DNA of 64,000 bases from the NCBI RefSeq assembly GCF_000024345.1, contig NC_013729.1:1798001-1862000 (forward strand). The letters are read 5' to 3'. Below are positions 1 to 8,423 of the stretch, one piece after another (position 1 is the first letter of the stretch; every line of letters begins with the position of its first letter). The notes under the pieces were generated by a model. The model saw only the letters and a list, made by a program, of their open reading frames with translations. It had not been told where the DNA came from and ran no database searches. Both the position numbers and the translations under genes were made by a program. The stretch is from Kribbella flavida DSM 17836 (lineage in GTDB: Bacteria > Actinomycetota > Actinomycetes > Propionibacteriales > Kribbellaceae).

Positions 1-452
1 ATCTCTCCGCAGCGCGCCGCAAGCCGGAGACGGAAGTACTGCGCTTCGGTGTCGCACCGGCGAGCGCTGACGTCGCCGCAGCTCTCCAGTGTGAGGCAGG
101 AGATCGCGTACTGCGCCTGGAGCGCCTCCGCCGGGCGGATGGCGAACCGCTCGCGCTGATGCGCAACTGGTTGCCTCCGGAGATGCTCGACACCGACCCG
201 AGCACCCTGGCCGAGCGCGGCCTGTACGAACTGCTGCGGGCGGAGGGCGTCCGCCTGAAGGTGGCGCACCAGACCATCTCGGCACAGCCCGCGACCGTGG
301 AACAAGCCCGGCTCCTTTCCGAGGAGCCGGGCTGTCCCTTGCTGGCGACCACGCGCATCACCTACGACGATCACGGGCGCGCGGTGGAGTACGGCTCACA
401 CCTGTTTCGCGCCTCCCGGTACGCCTTCGAACACACCCTCGTCCACCGCTGA
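1..452 (+). CDS. GntR-family regulator, C-terminal UTRA domain (partial)
   Basis: The open frame is already running at the left edge (codons from position 3) and stops at 452, so the N-terminal winged-helix DNA-binding part lies outside the window. The visible ~149 residues read like a UTRA effector-binding domain: V-L-R-F-G-V near the start, then D-R-V-L-R-L-E-R, then ADGEPLALMRNWLPPEM, and a C-terminal strand ending YGSHLFRASRYAFE. UTRA domains bind small ligands and modulate GntR/HutC-type repressors. The ATG at 159 is internal to the domain and should not be used as the start. Ligand and targets cannot be inferred. It converges on the next gene with 39 bases between them. Confidence 0.8.
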   Translation, partial: LSAARRKPETEVLRFGVAPASADVAAALQCEAGDRVLRLERLRRADGEPLALMRNWLPPEMLDTDPSTLAERGLYELLRAEGVRLKVAHQTISAQPATVEQARLLSEEPGCPLLATTRITYDDHGRAVEYGSHLFRASRYAFEHTLVHR

Positions 453-491
453 CCCACCCCTCGGAGGGTCTGCGGCGGACGAGGGCAAGCC

Positions 492-1781
492 TCAGTTCGT
501 ACCGGTTCCCGGGAACTTCCACGCCGGGTCACCGGCCATCGTCAGCAGCTGGTCCTTGCTGAACACCGGCTTCGCGCGGGTGCGCGCTTCCTTCTCCTCC
601 GGCCCGTTGTAGTTGACCATGTCGATCGACCGGCCGTCCGGGTAGTGGATCTCGATCCGGTTGGCGAGAACGCCCATGGCGGCCTGACGCTCGTCCGAGT
701 AGGACGGCTCGTTCGTCGACCAGCGCACCACCGCGCCGTCGGCGCGGACCTCGCAGTGCCGTGCACCACCCTCGTCCGAGCACTTGGTCACCGGCCTCTC
801 GTAGCGCAGCGACACCGCGACCTGCGACACGCCCTTGCCGTCGTTGACGAGGTACGACGCGGCGTTGTGTCCCTCCGTGCCGCCACCCGAGGTCTCGGGG
901 CGGGTGAGCTGCAGACCCTTGGGCAGGACGTTCTTCAAGGTTTGCAGAGTCGCTGTCAACGCAATGGTGGGCTTGCCGGTGCCCGGGTTCTTGGGGTCCG
1001 GCTCGGAAGTGCCGACCTGCTCGGGCGGGAAGGCCCACTGATCACTGGACGCGATGGGGGTCAGGTCCTCGACCGTGAAGAGCGGCTCGGGCCGGCTGGT
1101 GCGGGCGGCAGTCGGCTGCGGCGCGTTGAGGCTGTAGAGGCTGATTCGTCGACCGTCGGCAGAGGAGATGTTCACCACGGTGTTCTGCACACCGCCGGGG
1201 TTGCTCGGCGCGAGGAGGGGGGAGATCGACTCGTTCGTGGTGGAGTAGATGATCGAGCCGTCCGGACGGACCGTGCAGTTGCTGGGCAGGCCTGCGCAGC
1301 TCTCGGGTGGCGTGGTGGTGGCCAGCTGGGCGCGGATCAGCGACGCGCCCTTGCCGTCGTCGACGACGACCTCCGCGTAGTGCCATCCGTTGTCGTTCCA
1401 GCTTTTCGGAGCCGACAGCTTCAGGTTGCCCGGCAGCAGCTTCGTCAGAATTCCCAGCGTGTGCGCGGGCGTGGCGACAGACGGCTTGGCGGCCGGAGGC
1501 TTGGCAGACGGCTTGGCCGACGGCTTGGCCGACGGCGTCCCGGGGCCGGCGACAGGCGGCTGCGATGGCTCGTTGCCGGCGAACAGCTGGGTCCCGCCGA
1601 TGATGACGCCGGCGGTGGCCACGGCCGCCGTCGCGCCGGTCAAGCTCAGCAGGGCGGTCCGGCGTCGGCGCAGCGCCGCGCCGCGGCGCATTCCCCGCTC
1701 GACCAGGTCGGGGGACTCGGGTTCGAGGTTCTCGGTGGCCCGCCGCATCAAGTCGGGCAGCGAGTCGTTCAGGTTGCTCAT
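492..1781 (-). CDS. Membrane-anchored partner of the adjacent sigma factor, with a duplicated extracytoplasmic domain
   Basis: This 429-residue protein has a short charged cytoplasmic head (1-41), one membrane segment (about 42-67), a low-complexity Pro-Ala-Lys linker (PSAKPSAKPSAKP, about 83-100) and a large exported part. The exported part is an internal duplication: two units of about 150 residues both contain a leucine-rich start, VVDDGKGAS or LVNDGKGVS, a Cys pair, VRPDGSII or VRADGAVV, and STTNES or STNEPS. It begins 25 bases after the SigE-type sigma gene and has AGGAG ahead of its ATG, so the two form an operon. By position it may act as an anti-sigma factor or signal sensor. No zinc anti-sigma HxxxCxxC motif is visible, so that role is inferred. 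Confidence 0.7.
   Translation of the reverse strand: MSNLNDSLPDLMRRATENLEPESPDLVERGMRRGAALRRRRTALLSLTGATAAVATAGVIIGGTQLFAGNEPSQPPVAGPGTPSAKPSAKPSAKPPAAKPSVATPAHTLGILTKLLPGNLKLSAPKSWNDNGWHYAEVVVDDGKGASLIRAQLATTTPPESCAGLPSNCTVRPDGSIIYSTTNESISPLLAPSNPGGVQNTVVNISSADGRRISLYSLNAPQPTAARTSRPEPLFTVEDLTPIASSDQWAFPPEQVGTSEPDPKNPGTGKPTIALTATLQTLKNVLPKGLQLTRPETSGGGTEGHNAASYLVNDGKGVSQVAVSLRYERPVTKCSDEGGARHCEVRADGAVVRWSTNEPSYSDERQAAMGVLANRIEIHYPDGRSIDMVNYNGPEEKEARTRAKPVFSKDQLLTMAGDPAWKFPGTGTN
1498..1533 (-). repeat. 12-bp tandem repeat, three units, inside the linker of the membrane protein
   Basis: Three consecutive 12-base units (GGCTTGGCAGAC once, GGCTTGGCCGAC twice on the + strand) encode the PSAK repeats of the linker on the minus strand. 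Such a repeat could change length by slippage without a frameshift. Confidence 0.8.
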
Positions 1782-1806
1782 CGGGGTTTTCTCCTGGGAC
1801 GTCGGG

Positions 1807-2307
1807 TCAGAGTGCGATCAGGTGGACGGCGTCGTCGCCGAGAACGGTCCGGAGCCGGTCGAGGGCCCGGGACGTCCTGGTTCTGATCGCACCGGCGTTC
1901 TTGCCGAGATCGAGCGCGACCTGTTCGACGCTGCGATCTTCGAAGAACCGCAGCACCAGCACCGCACGATCGAGGGGCGCCAGCTCGGCCAACGCGTTCT
2001 GCAACGACACCCGCAGCTCGACGTCGCCGGGGCGTTCGGCCCGTTCCGGCAGTGTCGACGTCGGCTGCTCGGTCCAGCTGCGCCGGCGGCGTTGCGAGAT
2101 GAACGTGCGCGCCAGCACCGTCTGCGCGTACGCCGGCGGGTTGTCGATCCGCCGGACGCCTCGCCAGGCGCGAAACATCTTCGCCAGCGTCTCCTGGACC
2201 AGGTCCTCGGCGTGGTGCCTGTCGCCCGTGAGCAGCCACGCCGTTCGGTACAGATGAGGGGTCCGCGCTCTGGCGAACTCCTCGAAATCGTCCGTCGTCG
2301 GTCTCAT
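1807..2307 (-). CDS. ECF sigma factor, SigE family
   Basis: The 166-residue protein has the two ECF regions. Region 2 runs from about residue 10 to 75 (YRTAWLLTGDRHHAEDLVQETLAKMFRAW). Region 4 runs from about 100 to 160 (LAPLDRAVLVLRFFEDRSVEQVALDLGKNAGAIRTRTSRALDRL), with a helix-turn-helix. It directs RNA polymerase to a dedicated promoter set. I chose the ATG at 2307 because GAAGG lies seven bases upstream; an in-frame start at 2331 is also possible. It is co-transcribed with the membrane protein behind it and faces the tad locus across about 295 bases, so it may control both, though no matching promoter pair was proven. Confidence 0.87.
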   Translation of the reverse strand: MRPTTDDFEEFARARTPHLYRTAWLLTGDRHHAEDLVQETLAKMFRAWRGVRRIDNPPAYAQTVLARTFISQRRRRSWTEQPTSTLPERAERPGDVELRVSLQNALAELAPLDRAVLVLRFFEDRSVEQVALDLGKNAGAIRTRTSRALDRLRTVLGDDAVHLIAL

Positions 2308-2356
2308 CACTGCCTTCCGTCGTGGCCTCACCCTGTACGACGCTGCGGTCCACCGG

Positions 2357-2403
2357 GGGTGTTACACCCGATCCGGCCGAGGTCGGCGGACGCCGTACGG
2401 CGT
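2357..2403. promoter_or_regulatory. Two short palindromes between the sigma factor and the tad locus
   Basis: GGGTGT-T-ACACCC lies at 2357-2369 and the perfect 14-base palindrome ACGCCGTACGGCGT at 2390-2403. They sit in the divergent intergenic region, so they could be operators for either side. The second palindrome uses words common throughout this genome and may be chance. Confidence 0.3.
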
Positions 2404-2602
2404 ACTGGTTTCTGCAGGAAGCTGCAACGGGGGTGGACCTCACAGTGACCGCGTGGTTACGGTCAGGCGGCCTCTGCCTGCCGGAAGTTGTCCACAGGCC
2501 GGGCGGAACGGGTTGGCGCCCGACCCCTCGGGCTTGGGAAGATGGTCGCTCAGGGTGACGAAGTGGTCGCCTTTCCGGAACACCGACGGACACGGGGAGC
2601 CG

Positions 2603-3880
2603 ATGACAGCCGACAGAGTCGCCGCACGCCGCAACGGGTTCGGTGGCGCCGTCGAGCTGATCGACGCGCAGGTGCGCGACCTCGTCCGCCGCGAGGGCAT
2701 CGACCCGCTGCGCGACCCGGCCGCGGTGAACGCGATCGTCGCCACCGTGGTGCGCGAGTACGACGAGCGCAGCCTGACCGGGATCGTGCCGCCGATCGGC
2801 GACGTCGAGGCGGTCAGCCGCGAGGTGCACGACCGGGTGGCCGGCTTCGGGCCGCTGCAGCGCTACCTGGACGACCCGGCGGTCGAGGAGATCTGGATCA
2901 ACGAGCCGTCCCGGGTCTTCATCGCCCGGGAGGGCCGGCACGAGCTGACCACCACCGTGCTGACCGAGGAAGAGGTCGCGGACCTGGTCGAGCGGATGCT
3001 GAAGACGACCGGGCGGCGGATCGACGTCTCCCAGCCGTTCACCGACGCCCGGCTGCCGGACGGGAGCCGGGTGCACATCGTGCTCGGCGGCATCACCCAG
3101 CGGTACGCCGCGATCAACATCCGCAAGTTCACCGTCCGGGCCACGCGACTGGCCGACCTGGTCGCGCTCGGCTCGCTGACCCCGCATGCCGCCGCGGTGC
3201 TGGACGCGGCCGTTGCCGTCGGCCTCAACATCCTCGTCTCCGGCGGGACGCAGGCGGGCAAGACCACGATGCTGAACGCGCTGGCCGGCTCGATCCCCGG
3301 CAGTGAGCGGGTGATCAGCTGCGAGGAGGTCTTCGAGATCAAGCTGCCGATCCCCGACTGGGTGTCGATGCAGACCCGGCAGGCCGGGCTGGAGGGCACC
3401 GGCGAGGTGCGGCTGCGCGACCTGGTCAAGGAGTCGCTGCGGATGCGGCCGTCGCGGGTGATCGTCGGCGAGGTCCGCGGCGAGGAGTGCCTCGACCTGC
3501 TGCTCGCGTTGAACAGCGGATTGCCCGGCATGTGCACGATCCACGCGAACTCGGCCCGCGAGGCGCTGACCAAGATGTGCACGCTCCCGCTGCTGGCGGG
3601 GGAGAACATCGGCTCCCGGTTCGTGCTGCCGACGGTGGCGGGCTGTGTCGACCTGGTGGTGCACCTCGGCATCGCGCACGACGGGCAGCGGCGGGTCCGG
3701 GAGATCGTTGCCGTCAGCGGGCGGATCGAGGAGCAGACGATCGAGACCGAGACGCTGTTCGGCACGTTCGGCGGCGTGCTGCGGCGAGCCGAGGGGCAAC
3801 TGCCGCACCCGGAGCGCTTCCAGCAGGCCGGCTACTCCCCGTCCGGTTTGCTCACCGAGTTGCCGCGGGGCGTGAACTGA
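2603..3880 (+). CDS. tadA: TadA/CpaF-family secretion ATPase
   Basis: This 425-residue hexameric ATPase would power assembly of a Tad (tight adherence) pilus from the cytoplasm. Visible motifs are Walker A (GGTQAGKTT, residues 214-222), the Asp/Glu box region around DARLPDGSRVH (148-158), Walker B (RVIVGEVRGEE, about 286) and the His box CTIHANS. An N-terminal region of about 90 residues precedes the CpaF core (GFGPLQRYLDDPAVEEIWIN). The ATG at 2603 has GGGGA upstream; the frame is open from 2453 but that earlier start would add 50 low-quality residues. Its stop overlaps the start of the next gene. No TadZ/CpaE gene precedes it, which is unusual. Confidence 0.9.
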   Translation: MTADRVAARRNGFGGAVELIDAQVRDLVRREGIDPLRDPAAVNAIVATVVREYDERSLTGIVPPIGDVEAVSREVHDRVAGFGPLQRYLDDPAVEEIWINEPSRVFIAREGRHELTTTVLTEEEVADLVERMLKTTGRRIDVSQPFTDARLPDGSRVHIVLGGITQRYAAINIRKFTVRATRLADLVALGSLTPHAAAVLDAAVAVGLNILVSGGTQAGKTTMLNALAGSIPGSERVISCEEVFEIKLPIPDWVSMQTRQAGLEGTGEVRLRDLVKESLRMRPSRVIVGEVRGEECLDLLLALNSGLPGMCTIHANSAREALTKMCTLPLLAGENIGSRFVLPTVAGCVDLVVHLGIAHDGQRRVREIVAVSGRIEEQTIETETLFGTFGGVLRRAEGQLPHPERFQQAGYSPSGLLTELPRGVN

Positions 3881-4740
3881 TGGGACTGCTGCTCGGGCTG
3901 TTCTTCGGGATCGGCGTGCTGCTGCTCGTCTGGACGTTCGTCGCGCCGCGGGAGGAGAAGGCGAAGACCGACGGGCGGCTGGTCGCCCGCAGCCGGGACC
4001 TGCTCGCTCGCGCGGGCGTCGAGGGGGTGACGCCGGGCGCGTTCATCGGGGCCTGCCTGATCACGGGGTTCGTGGCGTTCGTGCTGATGTTCCTGGTGTC
4101 GGCGGCCCTGCCGGTCGGCGTGGTCTTCGGGCTGATGGCCGGCGGCGTACCGGTGGCGGTGCTGAAGAGTCGCGCGCGCAAGCGGCTGGCCGAGTTCCGG
4201 GAGTTGTGGCCGGACGTGGTGGACAACATCGCCTCCGCGGTCCGGGCCGGGTTGTCGCTGTCCGAGGCGCTGGCGCAGGTGGGCGAGCGTGGACCGTTGC
4301 CGCTGCGCGAACCGTTCCGGCGGTTCGGTGCCGACTACGCGTCGACCGGGCGGTTCGCCGAGTCGCTCGACCGGCTGAAGGCGCGGCTGGCGGACCCGGT
4401 CGGTGACCGGGTGGTGGAGGCGTTGCGCATCGCCCGCGAGGTCGGCGGCGGCGATCTCGGCCGGCTGCTCCGGTCTCTGTCCAGCTTCCTGCGCGACGAC
4501 GCCCGCACCAGGTCGGAGCTGGAGTCCCGCCAGTCCTGGTCGGTCAACGGCGCTCGCGTCGCTGTCGCCGCACCCTGGCTGGTGCTTGGTCTGCTGTCTT
4601 TCCAGGGTGACGTGATCCAGCGCTACAACTCGCCGGTCGGCGCACTGGTCATCGGTATCGGCGCCGCCGTCTGCGTGCTCGCCTACCGCGTCATGCTCCG
4701 CATCGGCCGCCTCCCCGAGCCGGAACGAGTCCTGCGGTGA
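3880..4740 (+). CDS. tadB: TadB-like inner-membrane platform protein
   Basis: The 286-residue protein starts at the ATG that overlaps the tadA stop (ATGA). It has an N-terminal membrane segment (GLLLGLFFGIGVLLLVW), a pair of segments at about 45-90, a cytoplasmic T2SSF domain (ELWPDVVDNIASAVRAGLSLSEAL and onward) and C-terminal segments (WLVLGLLSF, ALVIGIGAAVCVLAY). This is the layout of TadB platform proteins, which partner with TadC and the ATPase. Translational coupling to tadA is likely. Confidence 0.88.
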   Translation: MGLLLGLFFGIGVLLLVWTFVAPREEKAKTDGRLVARSRDLLARAGVEGVTPGAFIGACLITGFVAFVLMFLVSAALPVGVVFGLMAGGVPVAVLKSRARKRLAEFRELWPDVVDNIASAVRAGLSLSEALAQVGERGPLPLREPFRRFGADYASTGRFAESLDRLKARLADPVGDRVVEALRIAREVGGGDLGRLLRSLSSFLRDDARTRSELESRQSWSVNGARVAVAAPWLVLGLLSFQGDVIQRYNSPVGALVIGIGAAVCVLAYRVMLRIGRLPEPERVLR

Positions 4741-4799
4741 GGCCGACCGACACGGTGCGTGGGAACGCGCGGCCGACTGAGGAACGAGCAGGTGGTGCG

Positions 4800-4868
4800 A
4801 TGAGCCGGGCGGTCGTGGTGATCGGGCGGGCCGTGTCCTGCCGCGGACCAGGGTGGGTGCCGCGATGA
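4800..4868 (+). CDS. Possible 22-residue leader ORF coupled to tadC
   Basis: In the 124-base gap between tadB and tadC an ATG at 4800, preceded by AGGTGG at five bases, opens a 22-codon frame (MSRAVVVIGRAVSCRGPGWV, then PR). Its TGA overlaps the ATG of tadC at 4865. The arrangement suggests translational coupling, but a peptide this short has no recognisable domain and could be chance. Confidence 0.35.
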   Translation: MSRAVVVIGRAVSCRGPGWVPR

Positions 4869-5803
4869 GCCCGACGGTTCTGGGCGGCCTGCTCGGTGCG
4901 GTGTTCGGGGCCGGTCTGCTGCTGGTGGTTCGGCGGTTGCCGTTCCTGCGCAAGCCGACGGTCGACGACCGGATCGGCCCGTACCTGCGGGACCTGGCCG
5001 GCGCCGACGTGTTTCTCGGCGTCACCGACTCGGGCTCACCGTTCCACGCGATGCTGCGGATGTTCGGTCCTTCGTTGCGGGCGGGAGCGGTCCGGCTCGA
5101 GCGGATCCTCGGTGGAGCGGCGTCGATCCGGCGCCGGTTGGCTCGGGCGGGCATCGACCGCAGTGTGGAGGAGTTCCGGATCGAGCAGGTGCTGTGGGGG
5201 ACGGCCGGGTTCGGAGGCGGTCTGCTCGTGTCTCTGATCGCCCTGTCCTTCGGCGCCGGCAACCCTGTCGGCCTGCTGGTGTTCTGCGCCCTGCTTGCCG
5301 TCCTCGGCGTCCTGTCGCGGGACACCTATCTGACCGGTCAGGTGCGGAAGCGCGAGCGGCGGTTGCTGGCCGAGCTGCCGACGGTCGCGGAGTTGCTGGC
5401 CCTCTCGGTCGCGGCCGGCGAAGGTCCGGCGGCGGCGCTCGACCGGGTGGCCCGTTCGTGCCGGGGCGAGCTGGCCGACGAGCTGCAGCGCGTCCTCGCG
5501 GAGACCCGCGCCGGGTCGTCGCTGGTGCGCGCGCTCGACGGACTCGCGGACCGGACGGGCCTGGTCGCGCTGTCCCGGTTCGCCGACGGGCTCGCGGTCG
5601 CCCTCGAACGCGGCACCCCGCTGGCCGACGTACTGCGGGCCCAGGCGGGCGACATCCGGGAGGCGAGCCGGCGTGAGCTGATCGAGTCCGGGGCTCGCCG
5701 GGAGGTCGCGATGATGGTGCCCGTGGTGTTCCTGGTGCTGCCCGTCACCATCGCCTTCGCCTTCTACCCAGGCGCCGTCGGGATCCGGCTGATCGCCGGA
5801 TGA
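4865..5803 (+). CDS. tadC: TadC-like inner-membrane platform protein
   Basis: The 312-residue protein has an N-terminal membrane segment (VLGGLLGAVFGAGLLLVV), two segments at about 115-155 (FGGGLLVSLIALSFGAG, VGLLVFCALLAVLGVL), a T2SSF domain (LLAELPTVAELLALSVAAGEGPAAALDRV) and a C-terminal segment (MMVPVVFLVLPVTIAFAFYPG). The order matches TadC. The ATG at 4865 has AGGGTGGG seven bases upstream; an in-frame GTG at 4853 is the alternative. It follows tadB and precedes the pilin gene. Confidence 0.87.
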   Translation: MSPTVLGGLLGAVFGAGLLLVVRRLPFLRKPTVDDRIGPYLRDLAGADVFLGVTDSGSPFHAMLRMFGPSLRAGAVRLERILGGAASIRRRLARAGIDRSVEEFRIEQVLWGTAGFGGGLLVSLIALSFGAGNPVGLLVFCALLAVLGVLSRDTYLTGQVRKRERRLLAELPTVAELLALSVAAGEGPAAALDRVARSCRGELADELQRVLAETRAGSSLVRALDGLADRTGLVALSRFADGLAVALERGTPLADVLRAQAGDIREASRRELIESGARREVAMMVPVVFLVLPVTIAFAFYPGAVGIRLIAG

Positions 5804-5817
5804 ACTGAGGAGAAACC

Positions 5818-6015
5818 ATGTCCCTGTTGCTGACCAGACTGTTCCTGTCGCTGGTGCTGACCCCACGCCCCGCCGCGAAGGAGCGCGGCGACGTGCCCGG
5901 CTGGGTGCTGATCACGGTGATGACCGCCGGCTTGGTGGTTGCCATCTGGGGGTTCGCCGCCACAGAGCTCAGAGCCATGCTCGAACGCGCCCTGAACTCC
6001 GTCACTGGCAAGTGA
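5818..6015 (+). CDS. flp: Flp-type pilin or pilin-like protein
   Basis: The 65-residue protein has a basic/hydrophobic leader (MSLLLTRLFLSLVLTPRPAAKERG) followed by a single hydrophobic segment (VPGWVLITVMTAGLVVAIWGFA) and a short polar tail. Size, position between tadC and the TadE genes and the single helix fit the major Flp pilin. The usual processing motif (Gly followed by Glu-Tyr at +5/+6) is not exact here: the helix follows ERGDVPG. It starts 15 bases after tadC behind GAGGAG, and its stop overlaps the next start (GTGA). Confidence 0.75.
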   Translation: MSLLLTRLFLSLVLTPRPAAKERGDVPGWVLITVMTAGLVVAIWGFAATELRAMLERALNSVTGK

Positions 6016-6524
6016 CCTACGTCCCGCCCACCCCGCCCGCGCGATCGGTACGCCGCGTGGCGATGCCTTCTGCCGTTCGCGGCAGGGGGCGTTCCACCGG
6101 ATGCCGCCGATGGCGGGACCGGCTGCGCCTCGCCGGGCGCGGGCGGGTGCGGGGTGAGCGGGGCGCGGCGGTGGTGGACTTCGTGCTGGTGTCGGTTGTT
6201 GTGGTGCCGTTGTTCCTGGGCATTCTGCAGGTGGGGCTGTTCCTCTACCTCCGGAACACGATGACCGCGGCGGCGTCCGAGGGAGCGCACTACGCGGCTG
6301 TGCTCAACCGCGACACCGCCGACGGCGCCGACCGGACCCGGCAGCTCGTCGACGGCGTCGTCCGGGACGAGCTGATCGAGTCGGTCACCGCGGAAGAGGT
6401 CGACCTCGACGGGCAGCCGGTCGTCCGGGTGGCGATCTCCGCGCACATGCCCGCGCTCGGTTTGTGGGGGCCGGGCATCGACTTCTCCGTCGAGGGGCAC
6501 GCCATCAAGGAGACCGGCGAATGA
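6012..6524 (+). CDS. TadE-family pilus protein
   Basis: This 170-residue protein has an unusually long basic N-terminus (about 47 residues), then the TadE signature: GERGAAVVDFVLVSVVVVPLFLGILQVGLFLYLRNTMTAAASEGAHYAA. TadE proteins are pseudopilins processed at the membrane and needed for Tad pilus function. The GTG at 6012 overlaps the preceding stop; an ATG at 6063 is another possible start and would remove much of the basic extension. The rest is an extracytoplasmic beta-rich domain. It is one of three TadE/F/G-type genes in a row with overlapping ends. Confidence 0.85.
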   Translation: MTYVPPTPPARSVRRVAMPSAVRGRGRSTGCRRWRDRLRLAGRGRVRGERGAAVVDFVLVSVVVVPLFLGILQVGLFLYLRNTMTAAASEGAHYAAVLNRDTADGADRTRQLVDGVVRDELIESVTAEEVDLDGQPVVRVAISAHMPALGLWGPGIDFSVEGHAIKETGE

Positions 6525-6994
6525 GCCGCCGGGAAGCCTGCGCGCGCAAGCAGGTCCGGGACGAGCAGGGTAGTGCGGTGGTGGAGTTCTCCTGGCTGGC
6601 GTTGCTGCTGCTGGTGCCGTTGATCTACGTGATGCTCGGGGTATTCGACGTCCAGCGCGCCTCGTACGGCGCGACGGCGGCGACGCGGGCGGCCGGGCGG
6701 GCGTTCGTGATCGTGCCGTCGGGGCTGACCGAGGACGACGCGCGGGCGCGGGCGTTCGAGGCGGCGCGGCTGGCGATGAAGGACCAAGGTCTCGAGCTGC
6801 AGTCCGGCGACCTGACCATCTCCTGTACGCCGGCTTGTCTGGAGCCAGGCTCCACGGTCACCGTCGAGCTCGACTACCAGGTGCCGCTGCCCTTCATCCC
6901 CGAGGCGCTCGGCGGTTCGCGTCCCGCCGTCCAGGTCTCCGCCTCGCACACCGAGCCGTACGGCGACTACCGCGAAGCCAAGGGCACGCCATGA
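6521..6994 (+). CDS. Second TadE/TadF-like pilus protein
   Basis: The 157-residue protein starts at the ATG overlapping the preceding stop. It has the TadE-type N-terminus, DEQGSAVVEFSWLALLLLVPLIYVMLGVFDVQRASYGATAATRAAGRA, followed by an extracytoplasmic region with a Cys pair (SCTPAC, about 107-112) that could form a disulfide. It probably works beside the other minor pseudopilins. TadF is equally possible as a name. Confidence 0.83.
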   Translation: MSRREACARKQVRDEQGSAVVEFSWLALLLLVPLIYVMLGVFDVQRASYGATAATRAAGRAFVIVPSGLTEDDARARAFEAARLAMKDQGLELQSGDLTISCTPACLEPGSTVTVELDYQVPLPFIPEALGGSRPAVQVSASHTEPYGDYREAKGTP

Positions 6995-7482
6995 GTCGCC
7001 GTACGCCGAGAGCCGGTGCGATCACCGGATCGACAACGCGACGCCGCGTGCCGGCGATGCGGCGGCGGGACGAGCGCGGGCAGATGACGGTGCTGATCAT
7101 CGGCTTCACCGCGATCGTGCTGCTGATGATTGCCGTGGTCACCGACATCTCGAAGGTGTTCCTGGTGCGGCGTGACCTGGATGCGACCGCCGATGGAGCG
7201 GTGCTTGCCGCAGCCAACGGGTTGGCGGCGATCTACGGCCAGACCAGTGCCGGCAGCACTGCGGAGCTGGACGTCGAGCAGGCTCGGCGGCTGGCCGCGG
7301 AGTACCTGGACACGGTGGCCGCTAGCAACCGTTTCGACGGGCTGGACTGGTCGGCCGAGGTCACCGGTACCACGGTCACGGTCGAGCTGACGTCGACCGT
7401 CGACCTACCGTTCCAGCCGCCCGGGTGGCAGGGATCGGCCGGCATCGCCTCCACCGCGTCCGCCGTCGTTCCCATCCGCTGA
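6991..7482 (+). CDS. TadG-like / helicase-secretion-neighbourhood-type pilus protein
   Basis: The 163-residue protein has a basic N-terminus with [51 protein letters not shown], the Flp-associated TadG N-terminal signature. The remaining ~90 residues form a small extracytoplasmic domain. Full TadG proteins also carry a von Willebrand A domain, which is absent here. The start overlaps the preceding stop, making this the last gene of the seven-gene tad unit. Confidence 0.8.
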   Translation: MSRRTPRAGAITGSTTRRRVPAMRRRDERGQMTVLIIGFTAIVLLMIAVVTDISKVFLVRRDLDATADGAVLAAANGLAAIYGQTSAGSTAELDVEQARRLAAEYLDTVAASNRFDGLDWSAEVTGTTVTVELTSTVDLPFQPPGWQGSAGIASTASAVVPIR

Positions 7483-7512
7483 ACTGCCGGCCGAGTGGGG
7501 CACGATGGGTCC

Positions 7513-8307
7513 ATGCGGATCGATCTGACGGGACGACGGGCGCTGGTTTCCGGATCCAGCCAGGGCATCGGGCAGGCGATCGCCACCGAGCTGGCTCGGG
7601 CGGGAGCGAGTGTGGTGGTGAACGGACGGGACCAGGACAGGACCGAACGGGCCGCGGAGGCGATCGCCCGGGAGGTGCCCTCGGCCGAGTTGCTGCCGGT
7701 GGCGGCGGATCTGGCGTCCGCGGACGGGGCCGAGGCGCTGCGGGAACGTGCCGGGGAGCTGGACATCCTGGTCAACAACCTCGGCATCTTCGGCGCCAAG
7801 CCGGTGCTGGAGATCGAGGACGACGAGTGGCGCCGGTACTTCGAGGTGAACGTGCTGTCGGCGGTGCGGCTGATCCGGATGTACCTCCCGGGCATGACGG
7901 AGCGCGGGTTCGGGCGGGTGATGAACATCGCGAGCGACTCGGCGGTGGTGACGCCGCTGGAGATGGTGCACTACGGGGTCACGAAGACGGCGCTGCTGGC
8001 GGTGACGCGGGGGTTCGCGAAGGCGGCGGCGGGGACCGGAGTGACGGTGAACTCGGTGATGGCGGGGCCGACGCACACGCCGGGGGTGGAGGAGTTCGTG
8101 GGCGAGCTGGTCGGCGAGGAGCTGCCCTGGGACGAGGCGCAGCGGCAGTTCATGCGGGAGCACCGGCCGTACTCGTTGATCCAGCGGCTGATCGAGCCGA
8201 CGGAGATCGGGAACATGGTGGTCTATCTGAGCTCGGAGCAGGCGTCGGCGACGACTGGTGGGGCGGTGCGGGTCGATGGCGGGTACGTCGACTCGATCTT
8301 GCCGTAG
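7513..8307 (+). CDS. SDR-family oxidoreductase
   Basis: The 264-residue protein is a classical short-chain dehydrogenase/reductase. It has the NAD(P) motif GSSQGIG (about 12-18), VNGRDQD at the second strand, the NNLG motif (about 85), the catalytic Ser in MNIASDSA, the Tyr-x-x-x-Lys in HYGVTKTAL, and a C-terminal substrate loop. The final [14 protein letters not shown] strand is typical. I chose the ATG at 7513; a GTG at 7495 would add six residues. Substrate is unknown. It is not obviously co-transcribed with tad (30-base gap) and is followed by prfB. Confidence 0.85.
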   Translation: MRIDLTGRRALVSGSSQGIGQAIATELARAGASVVVNGRDQDRTERAAEAIAREVPSAELLPVAADLASADGAEALRERAGELDILVNNLGIFGAKPVLEIEDDEWRRYFEVNVLSAVRLIRMYLPGMTERGFGRVMNIASDSAVVTPLEMVHYGVTKTALLAVTRGFAKAAAGTGVTVNSVMAGPTHTPGVEEFVGELVGEELPWDEAQRQFMREHRPYSLIQRLIEPTEIGNMVVYLSSEQASATTGGAVRVDGGYVDSILP

Positions 8308-8423
8308 ACGACCTGGAGAGCGGTTACCTCGTCAGTTGGCCGCAGGCCTGCCGCGAGCTGACCGGCGGATACCGGCACCGGTGGATTCCGGTGCGGCACG
8401 CGGAGCGGGTACGCTGCTTGGTT

